A DNA stretch of 64,000 nucleotides from Oasisia sp. SBJ-2009 (lineage: Eukaryota; Annelida; Polychaeta; Sabellida; Siboglinidae). This document shows, piece by piece, positions 1 to 12,056 of this stretch (the stretch's first letter is position 1; each line of letters begins with the position of its first letter). The position numbers and the translations under genes are program-made. Below the pieces are notes generated by a model. The model made no database searches. It was not told the DNA's origin and saw nothing but the letters and a program-made list of their open reading frames with translations. The stretch covers positions 44,954,462-45,018,461 of the forward strand of contig OZ024862.1 of assembly GCA_964017155.1 (NCBI GenBank). The letters are read 5' to 3'.

Positions 1-1350
1 TGAATGTGAACAGTAGACTCGGGTACAGAGTTAAGCAGTGATTGGTAATGATGAAGCCACATATTTCTGACGTTTTCAGCACCACAGGCACCTCCAACAT
101 TACTGTGGTTAGGTAACCTGGCATTGTTTGCTTGTTTGATGCCCTTCCAAAAGTTTTTAAAATCATGGCTACTCAGATTGGAAGCAAGTCGCTCGGCTTT
201 AAGAGATTCAGCATTTTTTTCGCAATGTCTTTTGTTGCGTTTAAACTGGGCACGTTTAATTTTCATTAAGTCATACAAAGAACCATGTCTCGGACTCCCA
301 GCAGACCGCCAGATGAGAAAAGTTTCTCTGGCAGCTTGATGAGAGTCCCTGAACAGGTCCAACCAGGAACATTGAATTTTCGGGATGTGTTATACGTTTT
401 AGTAGGACTGACATCGGAAGCATCCGTAAGAGAATGTATGATATCATTATAACATTTGCACAAGAGCAGCTGATGGGCTACATCATGGCAGTTAGGATTG
501 GTACAACTTAGAGCAGCATGTGGTACGTCAATGCCGGATAAAAGAGAACCAGAATTGTTGTAATAGTTGAGGTCATGGGAGGAAGCACAATCCCACATGG
601 GACTGGGCTTACAAGTTTGTTACGTAGTGGATGATTCAGAAGTGGGTAGTAATTTGATAGAAATGGTAAAGGATAGAGGAACATTATCCGAAGAGACACA
701 GTCATAATTAATTACCATATCAGAGACAGATGAGGGACTGGAGTGGGTGCAAAGCACATGATCCAGCCAGCTCCTAGAGCCACGGCCGTCACTAACATAT
801 GTAAACGAATCGGGGGGAAGATACTTAATGTCACTTGGGATAAAGTGGCATTCACTAATAAAAGAATTTAGAAATGGTGAAAATAAGCTGGTCTTGATTA
901 AATCAGCATTAAAGTCTCCAACAATAAAAATATTACTTGAATTAAATGAGTCAGTTATGGCTTGGATCTTGCCTAAAATAGCTTGATATTCATCAACATT
1001 ATCATCGCTCTGATATGGTAGATATACATTAAGAACAAGAATTGTGGCATTAAAAGTAGTGATTTTTAGACCAAGAAGTCTTTTCTCATCGTCATAAACC
1101 AAAATTTCGATGGATGGGTCAAGTGATCTTCGCCATAAAAAACAAAGACCACCACGAGGACGAACACTGAAGCCATCACCATAATCGATGGAGCTAATGC
1201 CCCTAGCACTGAAGTCAGAGTGCAAAGAATTAATATATGAAAGGCTCTGTTTGGGAAGCCAATGTTCTTGCACAGCAAGTATATCACATGCAGTTAAAAT
1301 CAAGTGAACTGTTCCGTATGCTTCTCGCATTAAAGGAAGCAATACGTATG
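1..1350 (-). pseudogene. LINE ORF2 fragment: AP-like endonuclease and linker, frameshifted
   Basis: The endonuclease begins near 1346 with IASFNARSIRNSSLDF in one frame and continues in another frame from about 1310 (open from 1342 to 620). Visible motifs of the exonuclease-endonuclease-phosphatase fold are DILAVQEHWL (catalytic Glu), GDFNAD, and SWLDHVL. The final motif reads SDNVPLSF, where the family normally has Ser-Asp-His, so the catalytic His appears replaced by Asn. A second frame change occurs near 600, after which WDCASSHDLNYYNN continues the linker. The reverse transcriptase would lie beyond the window. Two frame changes and the His loss mark it as a dead copy. Confidence 0.72.
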
Positions 1351-1601
1351 TACGACAGTCTATAGGTGTGTCGAATTAGCTGTGTTGTGTTTCCTTGGAG
1401 GAAAGTATCGACCAATCTTAGTGCCAACTGGCCAAAGGTTGGCGTCATAGAGAGTGTTCGGTCTGCCAATGTCGACACACAGTTTGAAAGAGGCGTAGTA
1501 GTTGTGAGTTGATGGAATGCGTTCACAGGTGCACTTCATCTTCAAGTTAGAAGACACATACGTAGAGACGTTCACACATGATGTGTCGGTATGAAAACCG
1601 G

Positions 1602-2537
1602 TTAAAAGTAATCCGCCGATACAAGTCGAGCGGGAGCACATTTGAGTCCGCACTTGACGGACGATTTTCCAGTGGTCATTTGATGCGTTTTGTGTTGCTT
1701 AACACTAACAGATGACACATACGTTTTCGTTGATGTTGATGGCTTGCGTGGTTTCTTGGAGACAACGTCGGTCCACAGTGGTGAAGATGTGTTACCGGTA
1801 GGCGTAATAGATGTAGTGGTCTCGACTGACTGTTGTGGAGCAGGGGGCGAGCCCATCAGGGAAGTGATCGCTGATTCAATCGAGATTGACGCCGCAGATT
1901 GTTGAGGAGTGATTGGTGGAGATGTTGAGCTCTGGGATGATCTACAGCGTTCAGAGGAGATGGCGAGACGTGTAGGCACGAATTTGGCGGCTGTCGTTGT
2001 AGCAACATCAGCAGTAATGATCTGCGGCAGTGGCAGCAGGGATTTCGCAGTGGACACTCCTGAAGTAAGTGACGACACCAGAGTAGAGATCTGCGTCGAT
2101 AGTGTAGACACTGAGTTGGTTAGTAGCTGGAACGCGTCGTCAGTGACGTTCTGTTTGTTCTTGCACATAGTAATTTCACGGGATAAAGAGGAAACGTCCA
2201 CATGATTAAAGTCGATGTTTGGCAGCTTACCAAGATCACGGGCCACGAAGATTGGTATGTGTTTCGGGTCAATTTCGTCCAGAACTTTGGAGATGTCGTC
2301 GATGTTGTGTTTCGCTCTGTCTGAACCTTGACGTTTGATACGCCGGTTTTTTAAAGTAACGGAAATGTGCGAATGCAGAACGTCTTTGGCTTTATTGATG
2401 TCAGTGTCCGTAAAATTGTCAAGTACAATTCGGAGAAGTACAGAACGCGGCAAGATGTCCATTCTATTTATATAAAAACATAAGAGTTCGTTGATGACAA
2501 TGACGTTGTCGCCGGTAGCTGTCATGGGCGTGGCCAT
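1602..2537 (-). CDS. LINE ORF1 protein (311 aa)
   Basis: An intact 311-residue frame starting at the ATG whose complement is at 2535-2537. The N-terminal part (about residues 1-120) has the pattern of the ORF1 proteins carried by many invertebrate CR1/L2-type LINEs: a short helix with LLCFYINRM, a basic IKRQG stretch and then VARDLGKLPNIDFNHVDVSSL. Residues about 130-160 form a possible coiled coil (LLTNSVSTLSTQISTLVSSL). The C-terminal half is rich in Ser, Thr and Pro and looks disordered. No zinc knuckle was seen. Such proteins bind element RNA in a ribonucleoprotein; that role is family knowledge and not shown here. The frame is uninterrupted, unlike ORF2 just downstream. Confidence 0.75.
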   Translation of the reverse strand: MATPMTATGDNVIVINELLCFYINRMDILPRSVLLRIVLDNFTDTDINKAKDVLHSHISVTLKNRRIKRQGSDRAKHNIDDISKVLDEIDPKHIPIFVARDLGKLPNIDFNHVDVSSLSREITMCKNKQNVTDDAFQLLTNSVSTLSTQISTLVSSLTSGVSTAKSLLPLPQIITADVATTTAAKFVPTRLAISSERCRSSQSSTSPPITPQQSAASISIESAITSLMGSPPAPQQSVETTTSITPTGNTSSPLWTDVVSKKPRKPSTSTKTYVSSVSVKQHKTHQMTTGKSSVKCGLKCAPARLVSADYF

Positions 2538-2848
2538 AGCGTCGGGCGATAATAGAGGTCAGCTGATTTTGGTTCAGGTTTTACGTTACATGCTCGATTC
2601 CGCTGTCGCTTTTGTTCATCGGCATTCGATAACGCTGGTCGACATCCTCAAGTGTTTGCCGACAGTCAAGAAAATCTGAGCATACTTTGTTTACTTTGCA
2701 AACAAATTGCGAGATTTATCACCCGTCGAGGGAGCGGCTAAACAACTTTGAAATCACGTGACGTGATATATCCATTATCTACTGAATTATTACTTAGGCT
2801 ATGCTGGCAAAATTAGGCTAATATGACTGAAACATGTATTTTACTTAC

Positions 2849-2984
2849 CGTCTACCTCATAGTTTTGAGCCCTCGACGCCTTGCCGACCGCGTCTCTTAG
2901 ACGTCTGCCGATTCCACGGCGATGCGTTCCGTGAAGTAGAAATTCTTTTAAGCAAGTCATATACTCAGTATATTCGTCCTCCAT
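2849..2984 (-). CDS. Possible first coding exon of an unknown gene
   Basis: Minus-strand ATG at 2984 opens a frame of 45 codons (MEDEYTEYMTCLKEF, later RRGIGRRLRDAVGKASRAQ) that ends at a good splice donor, GG|GTAAGTA in reading order, giving a phase-1 exon end. I do not recognise the protein; it is small, charged and Arg-rich in the middle. In favour of a real exon are the consensus donor and a cluster of NRF1-type palindromes 100-600 bases upstream, a typical position for a promoter. Against it are the lack of a recognised domain and of the next exon: downstream lies a LINE, and the continuation would be off the left edge. Confidence 0.35.
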
Positions 2985-3099
2985 TGCTAAAGAAAATTTA
3001 CACACTTCTCGTGGAACAATTACAATATAGATATAATTAAACGGAGTGACTGCTGGCTGCATGGGTTGTCACCAACGCAAACTCGGATCATGACGGGCT

Positions 3100-3600
3100 C
3101 TGACGTACATTGCGCATGCGCTATGTCCGTTTAGTCGAATCTCGGCCCGTTACACGGTTTTAGAGAGCAAGCATATATTGCAACATCTGCATGTTTACTG
3201 TTTTATATTCGTATCAGTACATCACTCCATAGAATGTTTTAAATATTTTTTATGAACAACAATCATGGAATTACAGATATAGCACACTGATATACTGTGA
3301 AAGATTGTTCTGTTTTATGTAGTATGCGCTGAGCATCTGTGGGAATAGCCTCTGCCCTTTGGGAAGGGTCGTTACAACAAGCTTGCGTCATAACGGGCTC
3401 TGACGTACATTGCGCATGCGCAATGTCCGTTTAGCCGAATATATGACGTACATTGCGCATGCGCAATGTCGTTTAGTCGAATATCGGCCCGGGCATGACG
3501 TATTCCGTTGCCACTACGTCACAGCGCATCAAAAACAGCTAAAAGCGGTCACTGCGCAAGCGCGCGCATGCGTGATATGCGTTTAGTCGAATCCTGGACT
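3100..3600. promoter_or_regulatory. Cluster of TGCGCATGCGCA palindromes (NRF1-type sites)
   Basis: TGCGCATGCGC(T/A) occurs at 3111-3122, 3411-3422 and 3454-3465, with a looser match near 3553-3575. Each sits in a repeated context, TGACGTACAT before and ATGTCCGTTTAGTCGAAT after. The middle copies form the 20-bp perfect palindrome ACATTGCGCATGCGCAATGT. The core fits the known NRF1 consensus YGCGCAYGCGCR. The position upstream of the minus-strand ATG at 2984 suggests a promoter, but the repeated context could equally be part of a dispersed repeat. Confidence 0.4.
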
Positions 3601-3609
3601 GGGTCGAAA

Positions 3610-3738
3610 CTGGGACAACCACAGCGGCCGCGCGTTCCTTCTTAACGTAGTGTCCACGTAGCCTCGGTTACCCAGTCTCCGTGAGGTGGCAGCACTTTTA
3701 AGCCCCTCAACTTCGCCTGGGATAAGAATGGGTCATAC
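3610..3738 (+). repeat. Dispersed repeat, left part (interrupted copy)
   Basis: Sequence with CCGTGAGGTGGCAGCA, CGCCTGGG and AATGGGTCATA that resumes after the hAT-like element at 5657. The same order, uninterrupted, is seen at 13500-14150, so this is the left half of a repeat split by a later insertion. Confidence 0.6.
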
Positions 3739-4152
3739 CAGAGAAGGGTCACTTCGGAAGTTCCATTTTGAATTTTGAGACAGTAGCGCCTCTAGCGGAC
3801 GAATGTGCCGTGTTAGCAGACTGCCAGACGAAACTGCAGTACAAATTATATGTTCAATTATTCATACGTTATTGAAATTGCACTTGAAGCACTTCATAAA
3901 CACTGAAGCATGTAAACTTGCATTAGTGCATGTAGCAACATTTTTCTCACTATCCAGACACTAGACCTATTAGTACATTTTGTTACATCATATTATAGCG
4001 TGTTATTTACTTGCTTGCGCACCTGTGGCTGACGTTGGCCGGTATCATGCACTCTCCCCAGCCCCCCATTTCCTATACCCACGTCAGCACTTGTTTTTTT
4101 TTTTTTTTTTGTTTGTTTGTTTTTAATGATAATATATATATATTAATATATA

Positions 4153-4195
<43 letters not shown>

Positions 4196-5108
4196 TATTA
4201 ATATATATCACATAATATGAAATATATTTGTATATAATAATTTTAAACTTATATATATATACATATTTATATAATATATTATACATAATACATGTGTGTA
4301 TATATAATGCATTTGTAAGAAATGTTGTTTATTTATGCAATATATTATATTATATATATATATAATTATATATATATATATAATATATTTACATATTTTA
4401 AATGGTAATGATAATTTACATATATATATAGATTATTAATATATATATTTAATATATATATATATATTATTTAATGTATGTGTATATAATAATTATATAC
4501 TTATTATGTATATATATATATATATACATAAATATATATAAGTTTATAATTTTTGTATACACATTTATATTACATAGTAAATAATATTAAATAATATTAA
4601 ATAATATATATATATATATATATAAATAAAAATTACATTATCATTATTATTTATAACATGTATATTATATACTAAATGATTAAATTATGTGTTTTATATA
4701 TTGCAAAAACACAATAATTATACACTTATATATATATATATATATTTATATATATAATTATATATGTAATATATTTATATATTTTAAATGATAATGATAA
4801 TTTACATATATATATATATATAGATTATTGATATATATTTAATATATTATATATATTATTTAATATATGTGTATATAATAATTATAATATATATTATGTA
4901 TATATTATATATATATAAATATATATAAGTTTATAATTATTGTATACACATATATATTACCTATTAAATAATATTAAATCATATATATATATATATATAA
5001 ATTACATTGTCATTATTATTTATAATATGTATATTATATATTAAAGGATTAAATTATATATATTGTATATTATATATATATATATTGCAAAAACACAATA
5101 ATTATATA

Positions 5109-5150
<42 letters not shown>

Positions 5151-5351
5151 TATATACAAGCATATATAAGTATATAGTTATTGTGTTTTTGCAATATATA
5201 AAATACATAATTTAATATATAATATTATACATTTCAAAAATAATAATTATAATATAATATATATATATGTATATATATATACATATATATATATAATTTA
5301 ATATTATTTAATATGTAATATTTATCAATGTTAATATACATGTATACATTA

Positions 5352-5384
<33 letters not shown>

Positions 5385-5386
5385 AT

Positions 5387-5445
<59 letters not shown>

Positions 5446-5656
5446 CTCTTATCTTCAACTTACTCGTTGCACCCGTAGGTCGCGCAAAATGAGCCGGCTG
5501 ATCGACTTTTCGATGTACTTGGCGGTGGTGTTGCCATTGTCTAATGTCAAGCAAATGAAGCGGCACATTCGTCCGCTTGGGACGCTGCGTTCCACGCGCT
5601 AAAATGGCGGCCCATTATAAATTGCGAAGTAACCCTTCTCTGTTAGATCTTCTCTG
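3739..5656 (+). mobile_element. Non-autonomous hAT-like DNA transposon, copy A
   Basis: The element starts CAGAGAAGGGTCACTTCGG and ends (read inward on the minus strand) CAGAGAAGATCTAACAGAGA, then GGGTTACTTCGC. The flanks GGTCATAC (3731-3738) and GGTCATAA (5656-5663) are a 7-of-8 target duplication, which with CAG ends suggests the hAT superfamily. An unsplit relative of the target repeat at about 13530-13580 acts as an empty site. The interior is almost entirely (AT)n and AT-rich tandem motifs, for example GCAAAAACACAATAATTATA repeats. No transposase frame was seen. A 2.25-kb copy in opposite orientation lies at 55207-57459. Confidence 0.7.
4120..5440. repeat. AT-rich tandem repeats and (AT)n inside hAT-like copy A
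   Basis: About 1.3 kb of (TA)n tracts with recurring larger blocks such as TTTAAATGATAATGATAATT and TTGCAAAAACACAATAATTA in both orientations. There is no coding potential; the translated IYIYIY frames are artefacts of the repeat. Confidence 0.9.
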
Positions 5657-6200
5657 GTCATAAGTTTCTAACATCCGGGTAGCTTTACCCCAGATTTGGG
5701 TAGAGACGCTGATTGGCTCTCAGGCCAACTATAAAATAAAAATTCAAATAACGATATATAAGATAATAATATCATATGAAAGGTATTCAACATTGAACAC
5801 AATATTAACACAAAAGTAAATAAAAATTCAAATTTACAGTTGTTTATAAAATAAGAATTACGGCAGGATTAACCAGTATCCGTGAGGTGGCAGCATTGTC
5901 TAGCCCCACACGGATAGCATACAAATTAAATAAGGATACTTTTTTTTATCAAATAATGCTGTATTATAAAAACTATTCAGAATTAAACTTATATTAACAC
6001 AAAATAAATAGAAATACAAACTTGCAGTTGTTTATAAAAATATATATATATATTACGGCAGTGTCTGTGAGGTGGCATCATTGTATAGATCACGCGGATT
6101 CCAAACAAAAGCCGGCAAATGTGACCACACTGTCTTCTCGGCGTAGTTCCGCAGCAGACCGACAGTCGGTTAAGCGAGACTACGGTTACCCTTTTAAAGT
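5657..6200 (+). repeat. Dispersed repeat, right part of the interrupted copy
   Basis: Begins after the hAT-like insertion and matches 13560-14115 in order: CCCCAGATT.GGGTAGAGAC, GCTGATTGGCTCTCAGGCC, then two GTGAGGTGGCAGCA blocks (5882 and 6066; 13770 and 13994). It ends in GACCGACAGTCGGTTAAGC. No open reading frame; a non-coding transposon derivative or composite repeat. Confidence 0.65.
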
Positions 6201-6213
6201 TGCATTCTGACAT

Positions 6214-9089
6214 AATTTCCCCTTTTTAACGCATTTTAGAAAAGTCAATGTACACCATGACCGATATTTGCTTATTAGTATACTTCCTACCACATGTCTC
6301 ACTTTGTGGATTTATACGTTATTTGATCAAATATAAGTTTGCAACAAACAACGACACTGGAGTTTCCCAAAAGTCAATCTATTTTTACCATCGGAACTCT
6401 CCGGTCAACGTAAGTAAACGATGGGGCAAACTAAAAGGCGGTTTCACATATCCACGTTAGTCGCTAGACGCGCCACTAGGCAACAATACCCTAATTATTT
6501 AAAGATACTCAATCCACTCATTCCCGTAAAAATCGTTTGCTCCTAGCGATTATTAGTCATTTCACAAAAAGCGGATGTATCAAATACACCCGAATGATTG
6601 ACTAGTTGGTTTATGCATACATGTTACTTCAATTTTCTTCAATTAATAGAACAAATGCGAACTTTTTCGATTTTTGTTTCTACACGGAGCGTGTAGAAAC
6701 TATGTACGATTCCTAACTATGGAAATGGCGTTTTGAGCGGAATACGCTTTAGTCTTCACGCGAACGAGGCTTGGGGGCGAGATTGACGGCTTCACCCTGT
6801 CGAGTTGTTTACGTTTAGAAACGGCGAGTGTAGGCACAAATATGATTTTTATATGCCACCAACACGGCAAATTAAGCAGACAAAGACAGCATCGACGCAT
6901 GATTGGGAAATAATATGGAACTAGTCTAAGCAGTAAAAAGAATGACTTCGCCTTCGGAACAGTGAAAGTGCCCTTTGCAAGCTACGGGCGCCGTGGGCCG
7001 ACGGCGGGGGCTGACACTGCCTTACTGCACAGTCCACATGCAGCGTTCGCACAGATGTTCTTCCAGATAGGTTAGTAATTACGAATTGCTCAGCTATAAT
7101 CACGTATATATATTTAGGCGTATGGGTATATACGTCACTGATATTTCTGTTGTTTTTATTAGTTTTTGTTATTGTTTACCTTCAACCTTGGCGCTTATTC
7201 AGCCAATGACAAGGTACGACAAAATAGCAGCGTTGAAGGTATGGCTATGCTATGAGTATGACTACGTCAGCCATAGACTATGCCTATGGCCTATATGACT
7301 ATCACATGCCAGTGATTTATTATAATACTGTAACTATGTAATGTTTATGTCACATATATGGTAGGTAGCAGGTTAATATCCTAACCTAAGGCTAAGATTA
7401 ATTAACTAGGCTTAATTAGTCTAATAGTAGCTAGGCATAATGTAAAATTAATGCATTATAAGTGATCCGTAACAGTTATACTTAGGCCTGCGTTATACTT
7501 ATTCATAATGACAATATTTAATACATTGATAATAATAATTTAATACATTAAGCACAATTTGATGATGATTTAATACATAAAAATAGGTATAGACATATTA
7601 TTTTGATTTATTAGTAACATTAATGTAATAAAATAACAAGATATTGCTTGCATTTGGAAGCCTGGGAGGTGATCGTTCATAACATTGCAAGTTTTTTCAA
7701 GTACATTAACATTTAAATGTGTCAAATTTTCAGAACTTGAGGTGTCATCACCATAGGGCATGCGGAAAAGCTCTTCATCTCAGGTAAATGAGTGTTGTAA
7801 TATACATTAATTTACTCTCTCAACAAACCTTTTATAAAAAAAATTACAGATCTATGTCATTTGTGAATCCAAGGGGCCTGGGGTCCTGTGGATGTGCCTC
7901 CTACACTGTAGGAATTTGGTATTCCTAGGAACTTTTTATAATAGGTCAATGCTAATGTGCCTCAATATTGTTTGAAATATGACTCAGTTTAAGTGATAAT
8001 AATAAGTTGTGGCATTTTTCGATATCACTACTCCAAATGAGAGAGTGGAAGATGAAGCTATGCGGTATCAACAAAAATGTAGACCACACAATTTGGTTCA
8101 AAGGCCAGTAAGATTTTGTGCCCTCAAGACGATTTCTGAATCTGCCCCTCTATGCGATATTTTATTTGTCTGTATTAATGGGTGGGTGTACTTGGTTAAA
8201 TTGTATATAAGTAAAGACATCATAAAGTAAAAACATTTTATCAAAACTATTTCATGAAATTAACTACAAAATAATGGCAAGCACAATATAAGTATAACTA
8301 CATGTACAATGACTGCACTTGATATATGTATTTATTTCATCAGATAACAAGCAAAGCAGCAATAACAAAATTAGGACAAAGTTGAAAACGTGTTCTAAAG
8401 GTAAATGTAAAAAAAAACCAGTTCTTTTATAAATATTCGTTTCATCGAGCATCCAGCACATGGTATATCAAATACTAATTAGTTCAAAAACATTAGTTGA
8501 AAGTTGTTCAATATTCTGAAAGAATTGTCGTATGAAAACATATTTCTGGAAATTTACTTTTGCAAAGAGTTGACCCATAACACACACAATTGTTACAGAA
8601 ACATGCTGTAAATAGATAACATAATTACATACTATGTACATATAATAACACTATGTACATAACAAATATGCACAGCACTTTGTGACCATGTTGGATATTG
8701 TGCTTTATAAATAATAAATATATTAAATAAAGTAACTAGATTATAGTTTATTTTAAAAAAATCAGTAGATATAAAATTACTTGTTTTTACATATATTTAA
8801 TATTTTGTATCTTTACACATAAAAAGTGGTTAAACTAGTCAGGGTCCTTGCCATGTGGCTGATACTTACATGTGCAATTGCTATATGTTACTCAATTCTA
8901 TGAAGAGTACTGGCTAGAGATAGTGGTGAATACTTTTCTTTTGTACAATTAGTATTTTCACATATTAATTTCAGTGTGGCAGAATGTTTCCCACATTAGT
9001 AGAAATGTTCACTATAACAGGTCTGAGTAATGTATATATAACATGTGGGCATGCAAATTTTATAACATGAATAAAACAATTATATTACC
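6214..9089. other. No gene recognised
   Basis: AT-rich sequence with scattered short frames. I saw no splice-consistent exon chain, RNA gene or transposon end. A GC-richer stretch at about 6960-7060 lacks a supported frame. Confidence 0.5.
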
Positions 9090-10286
9090 CAGAGATGAAG
9101 TAATCGTACTCATGCTCATGTACTCGTACTCGAGTACGAGTACGTTTTGAGTATGAGTACTCGAGTATGAAGGAAAGTAATCGTACTCGAGTACATTACC
9201 AATGTAATCGTACTCACAATTACTTCTCACGGTTACATATTTTTCATATGAACAGTTGCAAGCAAATATATTAGACAGATAAAAATAGCAATATTAGAAG
9301 TAATCTAATAAATGTAATAATAATCGAGGTATTCATTTTCTATTACTCTTGAGCATTTCAGTTAAATAAATATTCAGTCAGATTTCCCTAATTAATACCT
9401 TCTCTTCCCAGAGAAGCCACATCTCCTCACACTCCTGCTTAGTACAAAGTACAAGTTATATTGTGACAGTCCCAGGGAAGCACTGCAGGAGATAAGCATC
9501 CCCTAACATCTTGTTTTGTAATTTTAGAAGCCATGCCACAGTCCCACCTGTACTGTTTGCTCTTTCAGTATGGTGTGAATGACTGGGCAGTTAGCTGCTA
9601 AATCTCTGTCCATTATGTTTTGTTAAGTGTAAACTGTAAACCTGTCTAAATCCCCAATATTCTGTTTGTCTCATCTGATATATGACATATTTCAATTGGA
9701 TATTATTGCTAATATGATCCCTGGAATTTGAAATGTTGTTATTGTATAATTTATATTTGATCATGTGTAAGAAGTTTAATATTTTCCCCTTGATACTTCA
9801 TTGACATAGTTGAACCACCACTAAATTGACACTCATTATAACACTTGTATGCTATTTGCTACAGTATCACTATGATACCTTTAGTTTGTAGTATCATGAT
9901 ATATGGACATCTTGAGTATCAATCCAGTATTAAATGGTTCATTCAACACATGAGAAAGTCATCTGATGATTTATAATAACAATAACATCTGGACAGTGGA
10001 TAGCAGTTAGCAGTAATCAGTTGGAACACTAGATATTGGCACAGCAACATAAAATGAATGACACCTGATTCCATGGAGGTCACCTTTACGGTAGAAACAG
10101 GATATTCATTAAAGAAATCGTGAAAGTACCAGTAATCATGATTACATTCTAAAGTAATCGTACTCGAGTACATTCTAAAGTAATCATACTCGAGTACATT
10201 TGTTTTCTGAGTACTCATACTCATGCATGTTCAAAGTAATCATACTCGTACTCGAGTACATTTGTATTGTACTCACTCCAACTCTG
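9090..10286. mobile_element. Foldback MITE with GTACTCGAGTAC palindromes
   Basis: The ends are CAGAGATGAAGTAATCG on the left and, read inward on the minus strand, CAGAGTTGGAGTGAGTAC on the right, so CAGAG termini as in hAT elements. Both terminal 100-150 bases are packed with GTAATC.TACTCGAGTACATT repeats (9110-9215 and 10140-10260), each containing the palindrome GTACTCGAGTAC. Flanks ATATTACC and, two bases beyond the right end, TTATTACC may be a decayed 8-bp target duplication. The interior has no transposase frame. Confidence 0.6.
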
Positions 10287-11630
10287 AATTATTACCATGA
10301 TATTGACTTTGGCTAGGTATGTCGTCACATATAAAATATAATACATGTCAGAGCCATGCTAATTGTCACTTTGTTTCTTGTATAGGCAGATGTGGATGTA
10401 CAGCAAAATGCCAGGCAGCTGGTATGAAGTATCATCAAAGAGAGTGAACTCACACAATGTCATCGATATCCAAGCTGATGTAGTTCACCAAAGAATGTCG
10501 AACCTGTCTTACAGTGTCGAGAGAGGTTGACCAAAGGCTCATGCCATATTTGACAGACCATGGCATCCACCGTTCCATCACCAACTGCAAAGCTAGTCAG
10601 GCGTCACCATATTCGCATGTCAAGCACTCTGCATTCTACATTCTAGTCAGTCAGGGTACTTGACCGGCATGGAAGCCAGTGTACACACCACTAGTACTGC
10701 GGAGTCTGTCACAATGCAACACACAGTACAACTGGGATCACTTCTGGTCGACATTCGAATACTTGACATTTAATATGCAGCATCTTGCACGGCGCATAGC
10801 TATATAGTCCTGTCCACAAATACAACTGTCCTGTAACTTGTTGAACTAGTGATAGTAAGCATTGTTCAGTTTCTTGTTGACCTGTAAAGAAAAGCATGTA
10901 TTCAATTTCAGTAAACAAACAACATGCATCATGATAGTGGAGTTGGGAGTAAATAATGATGCCATTGCCATGCAATAACTACTACATGGTGTACACATAT
11001 TTATTTTTGACATTTTATGTCAAACATGAATATGTGAGGGTGTCTGGTCAACGCAAATGTTGGAAATGACAAAATAAGGTCATTGTGATGCCAATAGCAC
11101 ATTCCCTCAGAAAATATTCAAGCATTCATAATATGTATGTCTACCTTCTTCAAAACTGTAAATACTATTGATTTCTTGAGTCATCGCTTCAGTATTTCCC
11201 CTGCTATATGATGAGTGAGGTGGACCACATCAGTGTTTTTCTAAGCCATTTTGTCCACAGTGTTTTTCTAAGCCATATGCCAGGATGGCACCTCATAGGT
11301 ATTTCTTGCTATAAACATGTTTACACTTGTAGCTGTGCATTTGTTTCCTCTCTATTTCCCAGGGAATAAGTTAAAACATCCTTCAAAATGCACCATTTTG
11401 AAGGTAATTTAAAAAAATTGATCTATGTAGCCATGCCCCACGACTCACACAGTGTATGTGCATTAATGTCTGTGTTGACACACTGGGTATAATATGCATT
11501 ATACAAGAGCAAAGGTTATTCTAGTTTTCCATGTTCAAGATAATATGTTAATGAAAACAAATGTATATTTAAATGGACGTATTAAAATATTTTGATAATT
11601 TATACATTGTTGATTGTTAAAATGTTACAA
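10287..11630. other. No gene recognised
   Basis: Non-coding sequence. Short frames occur on both strands but none has recognisable domains or paired splice signals. Confidence 0.45.
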
Positions 11631-12056
11631 TTACCTGGATTGATCAGATGTGAGCCTCCCACAGACTACGTATCATCACTGCATCTGCCATACCCATGTG
11701 ACTATCTTAATATTAGCCTCTCCTCTGCCTTGTGTCACTTTTGCATTGTAGTATGGCCTGTAGCAATATTATAATTCGAATATATTATGCATTCATATAC
11801 TGCTGTGATGAAAATGGTGATAAATATTTGAAAACAGCTGTTTAAATTACCTGGATTGATCAGATGTGAGCCTCCCGCAGACTATGTATCCTCCCTGCAT
11901 CTGCCATACCCATGTGACTGCCTTAATCTTAGCCTCTCCTCTGCCTTGTCTCACTTTTGTATTGTAGCGTGGCCTTTAGCAATATTATAATTCGAATATA
12001 TTATGCATTCAGTTACTGCTGTGATGAAAATTTTGATAAATATTTGAAAACAGCTG
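11631..12056 (+). repeat. 216-bp tandem duplication
   Basis: The segment 11631-11840 (starting TTACCTGGATTGATCAGATG, ending GAAAACAGCTG) is repeated at 11847-12056 with an offset of 216 bases and few differences. Downstream of the second copy a frame encodes a short Cys-rich tail ending at TAA 12140-12142, seen only once. Confidence 0.8.

Larger units (their letters stand above)
1..2690 (-). mobile_element. CR1/L2-type LINE, 5' part, continues past the window edge
   Basis: A non-LTR retrotransposon read on the minus strand. It has an ORF1 (1602-2537), then an endonuclease and the linker before reverse transcriptase, which would lie beyond base 1. The region at 340-124 read on the minus strand still looks like the LINE linker (RETFLIWRSAG and FKNFWKGIKQ are visible), so the element continues off the window. 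The 5' boundary near 2690 is a guess, placed where ORF1-like sequence gives way to unrelated sequence. ORF2 carries frameshifts, so this copy is not active. Confidence 0.8.

Noticed and set aside
1690..2205. Plus-strand frames opposite the LINE ORF1
   Set aside because: Antisense of an intact 311-codon ORF1 with recognisable motifs.
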